In this document: positions 7,244 through 13,943 of the stretch, in pieces
Layout of the letters: every line of letters starts with the position of its first letter
How positions within the stretch are numbered: the stretch's first letter is position 1
NCBI GenBank assembly: GCA_023426365.1
Contig: JAFAAW010000134.1
Location: 1 to 21,300, forward strand
Direction: 5' to 3'
Length of the DNA: 21,300 nt
Origin: Pseudomonadota bacterium
Lineage (GTDB): Bacteria; Pseudomonadota; Alphaproteobacteria; Rhodospirillales; Magnetospirillaceae
The notes under the pieces: generated by a model
Seen by the model: only the letters and a program-made list of their open reading frames with translations
Told to the model about the DNA's origin: nothing
Databases searched by the model: none
Program-made: the position numbers and the translations under genes

Positions 7244-7540
7244 TCAGCAGCATTCGTCCTCCAGGCGGCGCAGGGCGTCCAGCCCGTCCTGGTCGCCGTG
7301 CTGCTCGAACAAGTCCTCGATGTAATAGGTGTGGCTGCATGCCAGGCACAGCTCGTCCGCCTTGCGGGCACCCACCGTGCCGGCCTCGGCCAGCCGCGTC
7401 CTGAACCGTTCCCACAGCGCATTGGATTTGGCCGGATCGTCGATCAGGGCCAGCACGCGCTCGACCACGATGCGGGCGTTGCCCTCGCAATTGATGCCGG
7501 CATAGGTGACGTAGCGGTCGGTCTTCACGTCATTTGTCAT
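7244..7540 (-). CDS. cowN: CowN, N2-fixation sustaining protein protecting nitrogenase from CO
   Basis: 98 aa. CowN lets Mo-nitrogenase keep turning over in the presence of carbon monoxide. The family pattern is clear from end to end: DRYVTYAGINCEGN (residues 8-21), VVERVLALIDDPAKSNALWERF, DELCLACSHTYYIEDLF (62-78) and the closing LRRLEDECC. The conserved Cys residues 18, 65, 68, 97 and 98 are kept. I take ATG 7540, which gives the family's usual start (MTNDVKTDRYV); an in-frame ATG at 7552 lies too close to the AGG upstream. A consensus sigma-54 promoter sits just upstream (7576-7591), so expression is expected under nitrogen-fixing control or under another sigma-54 activator. No nif genes are in the window; cowN is a lone unit here. 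This implies that the organism is a diazotroph. Confidence 0.92.
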   Translation of the reverse strand: MTNDVKTDRYVTYAGINCEGNARIVVERVLALIDDPAKSNALWERFRTRLAEAGTVGARKADELCLACSHTYYIEDLFEQHGDQDGLDALRRLEDECC

Positions 7541-7575
7541 ATTGCATACCATTGCCTGTCCGATCCGATCGGAAT

Positions 7576-7591
7576 AGCAAATGACGTGCCA
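7576..7591 (-). promoter_or_regulatory. Sigma-54 (-24/-12) promoter of cowN
   Basis: Read on the minus strand: TGGCACG-TCAT-TTGCT, matching the RpoN consensus TGGCACG-N4-TTGCW with the invariant GG and GC ten bases apart. Transcription should begin near 7565, about 25 bases before the cowN start. No TGT-N10-ACA NifA site is seen in the 150 bases upstream, so the activator is not obvious. Confidence 0.8.
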
Positions 7592-7623
7592 TGGCGGCTC
7601 CCGCCCTCCGGCGCGGCCCCGCC

Positions 7624-7649
7624 CCACTTGCCGCAAAGTGGCTTGCGGC
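7624..7649. promoter_or_regulatory. Overlapping inverted repeats upstream of the cowN promoter
   Basis: Two inverted repeats share bases: CCACTT-N6-AAGTGG (7624-7641) and GCCGCAA-N6-TTGCGGC (7630-7649). They begin 33 bases upstream of the -24 element. The position suits a binding site for a sigma-54 activator or another regulator. The regulator itself is not identifiable. Confidence 0.45.
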
Positions 7650-7746
7650 CTTCCCCGGTTGCGGATCAATGCCCCGGGTGCTAACGTCCGCGACGCTTTA
7701 CGCAAATGCAAGATTTCTTGCTCTGGCAACCGGAGAACCACACCGC

Positions 7747-8046
7747 ATGTCGCTGGACAAAGCCACCGTGCGCAACATCGCCGAACTGGCCCGCATCGAG
7801 GTCCGCGAGGAAGAACTCGATCACCTGGCCGGTGAACTTTCCGGCATCCTGACCTTCGTCGAGCAACTGGCCGAGGTGAATACCGATGGCGTCGAGCCGA
7901 TGGCGTCGGTGGCCGACATCACCCTTCCCATGCGCAAGGACGTGATCAACGACGGCGGCTACGCCGAGGCGGTCCTGGCCAACGCCCCCGACGCCATCCG
8001 CGAGGACGAAGGCGGCTTCTTCACCGTTCCCAAGGTGGTCGAATAA
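7747..8046 (+). CDS. gatC: Aspartyl/glutamyl-tRNA amidotransferase subunit C
   Basis: 99 aa, the usual size. GatC is the small subunit that wraps around GatA and holds it to GatB in the enzyme converting Glu-tRNA(Gln), and Asp-tRNA(Asn), to the amidated forms. Family marks: VRNIAELARIEVREEELDHLAGELSGIL at residues 8-35, then VNTDGVEPMASV and the LRxD-like PMRKDVINDGG, ending FFTVPKVVE. The start has GGAG about 11 bases upstream. It is the first gene of gatC-gatA-gatB. Upstream, a small palindrome GCAAGA-TT-TCTTGC (7708-7721) lies in the 5' leader region, and cowN is divergent. Confidence 0.96.
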   Translation: MSLDKATVRNIAELARIEVREEELDHLAGELSGILTFVEQLAEVNTDGVEPMASVADITLPMRKDVINDGGYAEAVLANAPDAIREDEGGFFTVPKVVE

Positions 8047-8047
8047 C

Positions 8048-9520
8048 ATGACCGAACTGACGAACCTGACCATCGCCGATGCCCTGGATCGTTTGGGCAA
8101 GGGCGAAATCACCGCCGTCGAACTGACCGAAGCGCACCTCAAGGCGATGGACGCCAAGCGCGGCCTGAACGCCTATATCACCGAAACGCCCGAGCTGGCG
8201 CTGGAAGAGGCCAAGGCCTCGGACGCGCGCCGCAAGGCGGGCCGGGCCGGCGCGCTGGACGGCATCCCGCTGGGCATCAAGGATCTGTTCTGCACCAAGG
8301 GCGTGCTGACCACGGCCGCCAGCCACATCCTGGACGGCTTCAAGCCGCAGTATGAATCCACCGTCAGCCAGAAGCTGAAGGATGCCGGCTCGGTCACCCT
8401 GGGCAAGCTGAACCTGGACGAGTTCGCCATGGGTTCGGCCAACATCACCAGCTATCACGGCAACGTGGAAAACCCGTGGAAGGCCAAGTCCGCGCCCTCC
8501 AAGAAGCTGGTCCCCGGCGGCTCGTCGGGCGGCTCAGCGGCGGCGGTTGCCGCCCGCATCGCCATGGGCGCCACCGGCACCGACACCGGCGGTTCGATCC
8601 GCCAGCCGGCCGCCTTCTGCGGCATCACCGGCATCAAGCCGACCTATGGCCGCTGTTCGCGCTGGGGCATCGTCGCCTTCGCCAGCTCGCTGGACCAGGC
8701 TGGCCCCATGGCCCGCACGGTCAAGGACTGCGCGCTCATGCTGAACGCCATGGCCGGCCACGACCCCAAGGACAGCACCTCGGCCCCCGTGCCGGTGCCC
8801 GATTTCGCCGCCGCGCTGACCGGCGACATCCGCGGCCTCAAGGTGGGCATTCCCAAGGAATACCGCCCCGACGGCCTGTCGGACGAGGTCAACAAGGTGT
8901 GGGAACAGGGCATCGAGTGGCTGAAGGCCGCCGGCGCCACCCCGGTGGAAATCACCCTGCCGCACACCAAGTACGCCCTGCCGACCTATTACATCGTCGC
9001 CCCGGCGGAAGCGTCGTCCAACCTAGCCCGCTATGACGGCGTGCGCTTCGGCCTGCGCGTCGAGGGCAAGACCCTGGACGAGATGTACAAGAAGACCCGC
9101 GCCGCCGGCTTCGGCGCCGAGGTCCGGCGCCGCATCATGATCGGCACCTATGTGCTGAGCGCCGGCTATTACGACGCCTATTACACCAAGGCGCAGAAGG
9201 TGCGTCGCCTGATCGCCGAGGACTTCCGGAAGGCGTTCGAGACGGTGGACGTCATCCTGACCCCCACCGCGCCGTCGGCTGCCTTCGGCATCGGCGACAA
9301 CACCGACGATCCGGTCACCATGTGGCTGAACGACGTGTTCACCATCCCCACCAGCCTCGCCGGCCTGCCCGGCCTCAGCCTGCCCGCCGGCCTCAACGCC
9401 GACGGCCTGCCGCTGGGCCTGCAACTGATCGGCCGTCCGTTCGACGAGGAAACCGTGTTCAAGGTGGCCGGCGTGATGGAATCCGCCGCCCAGTTCACCG
9501 CGCTTCCGGAGGGTGTGTGA
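8048..9520 (+). CDS. gatA: Glutamyl-tRNA(Gln) amidotransferase subunit A
   Basis: 490 aa, full length. GatA is the amidase-signature glutaminase that releases ammonia from Gln and channels it to GatB. The Ser-cisSer-Lys triad is readable: K78 in GIPLGIKDLF, S159 in PGGSSGGSAAAVAA and nucleophile S183 in GTDTGGSIRQPAAFCG, with the family's 24-residue gap between the two Ser. The C-terminal LPGLSLPAG and PLGLQLIGRPFDE motifs are intact. It begins one base after the gatC stop and ends overlapping the gatB start, so the three subunits are translationally coupled. Confidence 0.98.
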   Translation: MTELTNLTIADALDRLGKGEITAVELTEAHLKAMDAKRGLNAYITETPELALEEAKASDARRKAGRAGALDGIPLGIKDLFCTKGVLTTAASHILDGFKPQYESTVSQKLKDAGSVTLGKLNLDEFAMGSANITSYHGNVENPWKAKSAPSKKLVPGGSSGGSAAAVAARIAMGATGTDTGGSIRQPAAFCGITGIKPTYGRCSRWGIVAFASSLDQAGPMARTVKDCALMLNAMAGHDPKDSTSAPVPVPDFAAALTGDIRGLKVGIPKEYRPDGLSDEVNKVWEQGIEWLKAAGATPVEITLPHTKYALPTYYIVAPAEASSNLARYDGVRFGLRVEGKTLDEMYKKTRAAGFGAEVRRRIMIGTYVLSAGYYDAYYTKAQKVRRLIAEDFRKAFETVDVILTPTAPSAAFGIGDNTDDPVTMWLNDVFTIPTSLAGLPGLSLPAGLNADGLPLGLQLIGRPFDEETVFKVAGVMESAAQFTALPEGV

Positions 9521-11025
9521 TGGCTTACGTGATCCAGGGTGAAACCTGCGACTGGGAAATCGTCATCGGCCTCGAGGTGCACGCCCAGGTCATCTCCAAC
9601 GCCAAGCTGTTCTCGGGCGCGCCGACGGAATTCGGCGGCGAACCCAATTCCCAGGTCAGCTTCGTCGATGCCGGCTTCCCCGGCATGCTTCCGGTGATCA
9701 ACGAAAAGTGCGTGGAACAGGCGGTGCGCACCGGCCTGGGCCTCAAGGCCAAGGTCAACCTGAAGAGCGTGTTCGCGCGTAAGAACTATTTCTACGCCGA
9801 CCTGCCGCAGGGCTATCAGATCAGCCAGTACGACCTGCCGATCATCGGCGAGGGCACGCTGCTGATCGATCTGGACGACGGCACCACCCGGCCCGTCGGC
9901 ATCGAGCGCCTGCACCTGGAACAGGACGCCGGCAAGTCCATCCACGACCAGCACCCGTCCAAGTCGTTCATCGACCTGAACCGCTCGGGCGTGGCGCTGA
10001 TGGAAATCGTGTCCAAGCCGGACATGCGCAGCCCGGAAGAGGCCGGCGCGTACCTGACCAAGCTGCGCACCATCCTGCGCTACCTGGGCACCTGCGACGG
10101 CAACATGCAGGAAGGCAGCATGCGCTGCGACGCCAACGTCTCGGTCCGTCCGGTGGGCAGCACCGAGCTGCGCACCCGCTGCGAGATCAAGAACGTCAAC
10201 TCGATCCGCTTCGTGCAGCAGGCCATCGAATACGAGGCGCGCCGTCACATCGACGTCTATGAATCGGGCGGCGAGATCGTGCAGGAAACCCGCCTGTTCG
10301 ATTCGGTCAAGGGCGAGACCCGCTCCATGCGCAGCAAGGAGCACGCCCACGATTACCGCTACTTCCCCGACCCCGACCTGCTGCCGCTGGTGATCAGCCA
10401 GGACTTCGTGGACGGCATCAAGGCCACCCTGCCCGAACTGCCGGACGAGAAGAAGGCCCGCTTCATGGCCGAATACGGCCTGAACGCCTATGACGCCGGC
10501 GTGATGGTGGCGGAAAAGGAATCGGCCGAGTTCTTCGAGGCGGTGGCCCGCGGCGGGGCCGCTGGCGGTAACAATGGGCAGGCTGCGCCCGCCGGCGGCC
10601 GCGACGGCAAGACCGCCGCCAACTGGATCATGGGCGACTTCTTCGCCACCATGAATTCCAAGCCGGAATACACCTGGGCCAATCCGCCGGTCTCGGCCGA
10701 AAACCTGGGCCGCATGATCGACCTGATCAAGGACGGCACCATTTCGACCCGTCTGGCCAAGGACGTGTTCATCTTCATGGTGGAAAGCGGCAAGGACCCC
10801 GCGACCATCGTCGAGGAAAAGGGCCTCAAGCAGGTGACCGACACCGGCGCCATCGAAAAGGCCATCGACGAGGTGTTCGCCGCCAACCCGGACAAGGTGG
10901 CCGAGGTCAAGGCCGGCAAGGACAAGCTGATCGGCTGGTTCGTCGGCCAGGTCATGAAGGCGACCCAGGGCAAGGCCAATCCCGGCATGCTCAACGAGCT
11001 GATCGTCAAGAAGTTCAAGGACTGA
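9520..11025 (+). CDS. gatB: Aspartyl/glutamyl-tRNA(Asn/Gln) amidotransferase subunit B
   Basis: 501 aa. GatB binds the misacylated tRNA, activates the glutamate side chain with ATP and carries the tail (YqeY-like) domain that grips the tRNA. Signatures: IVIGLEVHAQ near the N-terminus, the metal-site region DLNRSGVALMEIVSKPDMRSPEEA, CDGNMQEGSMRCDANVSVRP, and EHAHDYRYFPDPDLLPL. The start at 9520 overlaps the gatA stop as TGATG and has GGAGGG upstream. Oddity: residues about 344-361 (after FFEAVAR) form a Gly/Ala/Asn/Gln-rich stretch just before GRDGKTAANWIMGDF, probably a flexible insertion at the start of the helical domain. Terminators follow directly. Confidence 0.98.
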   Translation: MAYVIQGETCDWEIVIGLEVHAQVISNAKLFSGAPTEFGGEPNSQVSFVDAGFPGMLPVINEKCVEQAVRTGLGLKAKVNLKSVFARKNYFYADLPQGYQISQYDLPIIGEGTLLIDLDDGTTRPVGIERLHLEQDAGKSIHDQHPSKSFIDLNRSGVALMEIVSKPDMRSPEEAGAYLTKLRTILRYLGTCDGNMQEGSMRCDANVSVRPVGSTELRTRCEIKNVNSIRFVQQAIEYEARRHIDVYESGGEIVQETRLFDSVKGETRSMRSKEHAHDYRYFPDPDLLPLVISQDFVDGIKATLPELPDEKKARFMAEYGLNAYDAGVMVAEKESAEFFEAVARGGAAGGNNGQAAPAGGRDGKTAANWIMGDFFATMNSKPEYTWANPPVSAENLGRMIDLIKDGTISTRLAKDVFIFMVESGKDPATIVEEKGLKQVTDTGAIEKAIDEVFAANPDKVAEVKAGKDKLIGWFVGQVMKATQGKANPGMLNELIVKKFKD

Positions 11026-11094
11026 TCCCGCGCGCCACGCGCGGGACGCAGACCGGGAGCCGCGGGCGCCATGCCTGCGGCTCCCTTTCTTTTT
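11026..11094 (+). terminator. Tandem hairpins ending gatCAB
   Basis: First hairpin: TCCCGCGCG (11026-11034) pairs with CGCGCGGGA (11038-11046) around CCA, starting right after the gatB stop. Second: GGGAGCCGC (11055-11063) pairs with GCGGCTCCC (11077-11085), followed by TTTCTTTTT. The second has the form of an intrinsic terminator. Confidence 0.85.
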
Positions 11095-11210
11095 GTCCTT
11101 TTCGCCCGGGCGGGCGGCGCGAGAGGCGCGCGAATGACAAAGGTCAAGGCCGCCGGGCGGGCTGCGGGGCACAGTATGGCTCAGGAACCTTCTTCCTGCC
11201 GGAGACGATC

Positions 11211-11348
11211 ATGAGCACCGCCTGTTCCAAAGCCCAAGAGCCCTTGTCCGAGATCATCGCCATCGCCATCGGGCTTGCCGCCCTGAGCATTGGGACGGTG
11301 ACCTTGATCGGCGGCACCGGGTTGCTGATGTGGGTGTTCGGCATCTGA
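11211..11348 (+). CDS. Small membrane protein, 45 aa
   Basis: A 45-residue frame with GGAG 8 bases before the ATG and its own intrinsic terminator 26 bases after the stop, so it looks like a real monocistronic small gene. The N-terminal 13 residues are polar (MSTACSKAQEPLS), then residues 14-44 form one hydrophobic helix with small residues (EIIAIAIGLAALSIGTVTL, then IGGTGLLMWVFGI). It should sit in the inner membrane. Such peptides often stabilise larger membrane complexes, but nothing here names a partner; gatB upstream and the Nudix gene downstream are separated from it by terminators. I do not recognise the family. Confidence 0.65.
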   Translation: MSTACSKAQEPLSEIIAIAIGLAALSIGTVTLIGGTGLLMWVFGI

Positions 11349-11374
11349 ACCCGAGCGATCTCCTCCACACCTTG

Positions 11375-11402
11375 GGCCTCCGCTTCGGCGGGGGCCTTTT
11401 TT
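11375..11402 (+). terminator. Intrinsic terminator of the 45-aa membrane protein gene
   Basis: GGCCTCCGC (11375-11383, one T-G wobble) pairs with GCGGGGGCC (11388-11396) around a TTCG tetraloop, followed by six T. A textbook rho-independent terminator. Confidence 0.9.
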
Positions 11403-11572
11403 ATGGCCTCCGACGCAAGGCCTGGGCGACTTGGGATAGCGCACCGGCGCACATTCCGGGTTATAGTGCCGGCCGGAAGAAGAGAGCAGCGCCGGGCACG
11501 CTTGCGCCACTGCAATAAAACTGTCACAAACGCGCCTTTCGCTCGCCACAAGCGACAGGCAGAAGTGGGTGC

Positions 11573-12007
11573 ATGCCTAAGGAAACCACCAAGAAGACCC
11601 TGGTCCAGTACGCCGCCCTGCCCTATAGGGTCGTCGATGGACACCCCATGGTCCTGCTGGTGACCAGCCGCGAGACCAAACGGTGGATTCTGCCCAAGGG
11701 CCAGCCCGAGCGGAAACTGGCCCCCCATCAGGTGGCCGAGGCGGAAGCCTATGAGGAGGCCGGCCTGATCGGCACGGTGTTCAAAACCCCGTTCGCCCAG
11801 TACGACAGCTTCAAGCGCCTGAAGAACGGCCGCGAAGTGCCCTGCCTGATGCGCGTGTTCCTGCTGGAGGTCACCCATGAGCTTGGCGCATGGCCGGAAA
11901 AGGCCGAGCGTGAACGGCGCTGGATGACCCCGGGCGAGGCGGCTTTGCTGGTCACCGAACCGGGTCTGGTCCGCGTCCTGCTGGATTTCGGCGGTCGATT
12001 CGACTGA
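11573..12007 (+). CDS. Nudix hydrolase (DIPP-like)
   Basis: 144 aa, single Nudix domain. The family hydrolyses nucleoside diphosphates linked to another moiety; the pattern WILPKG(Q/W)P...EAYEEAGLIG with a short strand before it resembles diadenosine or diphosphoinositol polyphosphate hydrolases found in Alphaproteobacteria. The Nudix box runs from G43 to L65: catalytic E58, E61, E62 and G64 are kept, while the first consensus Glu is Leu (L49) and the consensus Arg is Ala (A57). The first change is usual in this subgroup; the loss of Arg is less so. The ribosome binding site is weak. It is 80 bases upstream of the DUF47 gene, which has its own site. Confidence 0.88.
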   Translation: MPKETTKKTLVQYAALPYRVVDGHPMVLLVTSRETKRWILPKGQPERKLAPHQVAEAEAYEEAGLIGTVFKTPFAQYDSFKRLKNGREVPCLMRVFLLEVTHELGAWPEKAERERRWMTPGEAALLVTEPGLVRVLLDFGGRFD

Positions 12008-12087
12008 GATCACGCCTGTCCGAAGGGCGAGACGGCGCCCCATGCCCTGTGATATATGACGACCGCGTTACAGAGGATGGGGTTTCC

Positions 12088-12732
12088 ATGGCCTTGAAGT
12101 TCATCCGTGCCCTGATGCCCAGGGAAGAACGGTTCGTCGCCAATTTCGCTGCCCATGCCGAACGGCTGGTGGCCGCCTCGGGCGCCCTGATCGCCATGAT
12201 GGAGGCCCCGCCGGACCAGCGCGAAGCCCGCTTCGAAGACGTGCGCACCATCGAAAAGCAGGCCGACACCATCGCTCGCGAAACGCTGATGGCCCTGCAC
12301 CGGGCATTCATCACGCCGTTCGACCGCTCCGACATCCACGCGCTGATCAGCGCCCAGGACGACACCATCGACCTGATCGAGGATGTGGGCCAGCACGCGC
12401 TGCTTTACCGCATCGAGCATTTCACCCCCTGCATGCTGGAACTGGCCCGCCAGATCCAGGAAGGCGCCAAGCTGCTGGCCGAGGCCATCCCGCTGCTGGC
12501 CGACGTCAACAAGAACGTCGTGCGCATCACGCAATTGTGCGAACGGATCGGCCGGATCGAAAGCGAGGCGGATCGCGCCCTGCACCAGGGCCTGTCGAAC
12601 CTGATCGCCCAGCAACCCGAAACCATCGCCTTCCTTGGCGCCAAGGAAGTGTACGAGATGCTGGAGGCGGTCACCGACCGCTGCGACGACGTCGCAGATC
12701 TGATCGAAGGCATTGTGCTGGACCACGTATAG
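12088..12732 (+). CDS. DUF47/PhoU-like phosphate transport regulator (TIGR00153)
   Basis: 214 aa, all-helical. DUF47 proteins resemble PhoU, bind metal ions and are encoded next to PiT transporters, whose activity they modulate. Seen here: a typical start MALKFIRALMPREERFVANF, EKQADTIARETLMALHRAFITPFDRSDIHAL (E-K/x-x-A-D motif and the conserved TPFDRxDI stretch), then a second copy of the helix pattern (RIESEADRALHQGL) and the ending CDDVADLIEGIVLDHV. ATG 12088 has GAGGATGGGG upstream. The PiT gene follows after 12 bases, so the pair forms one operon. Confidence 0.93.
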   Translation: MALKFIRALMPREERFVANFAAHAERLVAASGALIAMMEAPPDQREARFEDVRTIEKQADTIARETLMALHRAFITPFDRSDIHALISAQDDTIDLIEDVGQHALLYRIEHFTPCMLELARQIQEGAKLLAEAIPLLADVNKNVVRITQLCERIGRIESEADRALHQGLSNLIAQQPETIAFLGAKEVYEMLEAVTDRCDDVADLIEGIVLDHV

Positions 12733-12744
12733 GCCGCCCCGTCC

Positions 12745-13755
12745 ATGGACGCCGTCATTCTCAGCCTTCCCGCCCTGGCCGCCATCATCCTGGTGGCCCT
12801 GGCTTTCGACTTCATCAACGGCCTGCATGACGCGGCCAACTCCATCGCCACGGTGGTTTCGACCCGCGTCCTGCCCCCGTCCTATGCGGTGGCTTGGGCG
12901 GCGTTCTTCAATTTCATCGCCTTTCTGTTCTTCGGCCTGCACGTGGCCAAGACCATCGGCACCGGCATCGTCGAACCCAGCGTCATCGACCCCTTCGTCA
13001 TCTTGGCGGCGTTGATAGGGGCGATCGGCTGGAACCTGTTCACCTGGTGGCTGGGCTTCCCGTCGTCCTCGTCTCACGCCCTGATCGGTGGATTGGCCGG
13101 CGCCGGCATCGCCAAGGCGGGCCTGAGCGGCCTGGCAACCGCGGGCTTCGTCAAGACCAGCCTGGCCATCGTGGGGTCGCCGGTCACCGGCTTCATCCTG
13201 GCGATCATGATGATGGCGGGGCTGTCCTGGGCGCTGCGCCGCGCCGCCCCCTTCCTGGTGGATCGCGGCTTCCGCCATCTGCAATTGGTGTCGGCGGCGC
13301 TGTATTCGCTGGGCCATGGCGGCAACGACGCCCAGAAGACCATGGGCATCATCGCCGTCCTGCTGTTCAGCCAGGGCTATCTCGAGGGCGGTGAATTCTA
13401 TGTCCCGTTCTGGGTGATCCTGACCTCGCAATTGGCCATGGGCCTGGGCACGCTGATGGGCGGCTGGCGCATCGTCAAGACCATGGGGTCCAAGATCACC
13501 GACCTCAAGCCGTTCCAGGGCTTCTGCGCCGAAACCGCCGGCGCCATCACGCTGTTCGGCGCCACCTCGCTGGGTATTCCGGTGTCCACCACCCACACCA
13601 TCACCGGCGCCATCGTCGGTGTCGGCTCGGCCCGCCGCGCCTCGGCCGTGCGCTGGGGGCTGGCCGCCAACATTGTGTGGGCCTGGATCTTCACCATCCC
13701 CGCCGCCGGCTGCATCGGCTGGCTGAGCTTCTGGCTGATCAGCCTGATGCAATAG
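12745..13755 (+). CDS. pit: PiT-family inorganic phosphate transporter
   Basis: 336 aa integral membrane protein with about ten hydrophobic segments; low-affinity, cation-coupled phosphate uptake. The duplicated PiT signatures are both readable: FDFINGLHDAANSIATVVSTRVL in the N-terminal half and GHGGNDAQKTMGII in the C-terminal half, with FPSSSSHALIGGLAGAG and VSTTHTITGAIVGVG as the matching second motifs of each repeat. It is translated just after the DUF47 protein, its likely regulator, and is closed by a strong terminator at 13782. Confidence 0.95.
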   Translation: MDAVILSLPALAAIILVALAFDFINGLHDAANSIATVVSTRVLPPSYAVAWAAFFNFIAFLFFGLHVAKTIGTGIVEPSVIDPFVILAALIGAIGWNLFTWWLGFPSSSSHALIGGLAGAGIAKAGLSGLATAGFVKTSLAIVGSPVTGFILAIMMMAGLSWALRRAAPFLVDRGFRHLQLVSAALYSLGHGGNDAQKTMGIIAVLLFSQGYLEGGEFYVPFWVILTSQLAMGLGTLMGGWRIVKTMGSKITDLKPFQGFCAETAGAITLFGATSLGIPVSTTHTITGAIVGVGSARRASAVRWGLAANIVWAWIFTIPAAGCIGWLSFWLISLMQ

Positions 13756-13781
13756 CCGCCGCCGCGTAAGGGACCGGTTCG

Positions 13782-13815
13782 CAGGGCGCCGAGGCCATCG
13801 GCGCCCTGTTTTTTT
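13782..13815 (+). terminator. Intrinsic terminator of the DUF47-pit operon
   Basis: CAGGGCGCCGA (13782-13792) pairs perfectly with TCGGCGCCCTG (13798-13808) around a 5-base loop, followed by seven T. Confidence 0.93.
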
Positions 13816-13892
13816 GCCCTCGCGCCTGCGCCAGGCACCGGGCGCCCTTTCGCGGCTTCAGACTGCCCTCCTCGGCTACCGCCGAAGCCTGG

Positions 13893-13938
13893 GCGCACCA
13901 CCGATCGGTGTGCGCGGGGACGCCGCCCCCGCGCACAC
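13893..13938 (-). terminator. Two overlapping hairpins downstream of leuA
   Basis: GTGTGCGCGGGG (13908-13919) pairs perfectly with CCCCGCGCACAC (13927-13938) around a 7-base loop, six bases after the leuA stop. An alternative stem uses the same GTGCGC against GCGCAC at 13893-13898, enclosing the palindrome ACCGATCGGT. The two stems exclude each other. There is no T tract, so factor-dependent termination or 3'-end protection is likely. Confidence 0.5.
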
Positions 13939-13943
13939 GCCGC

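Noticed and set aside
7553..7700. NifA upstream activator site for cowN
   Set aside because: No TGT-N10-ACA occurs in this stretch on either strand.
9181..11172. 663-aa open frame on the minus strand opposite gatA/gatB
   Set aside because: It is the antisense shadow of the clearly recognised gat genes; long antisense frames are expected at this GC content, and its His/Gly/Leu-rich translation matches no family.
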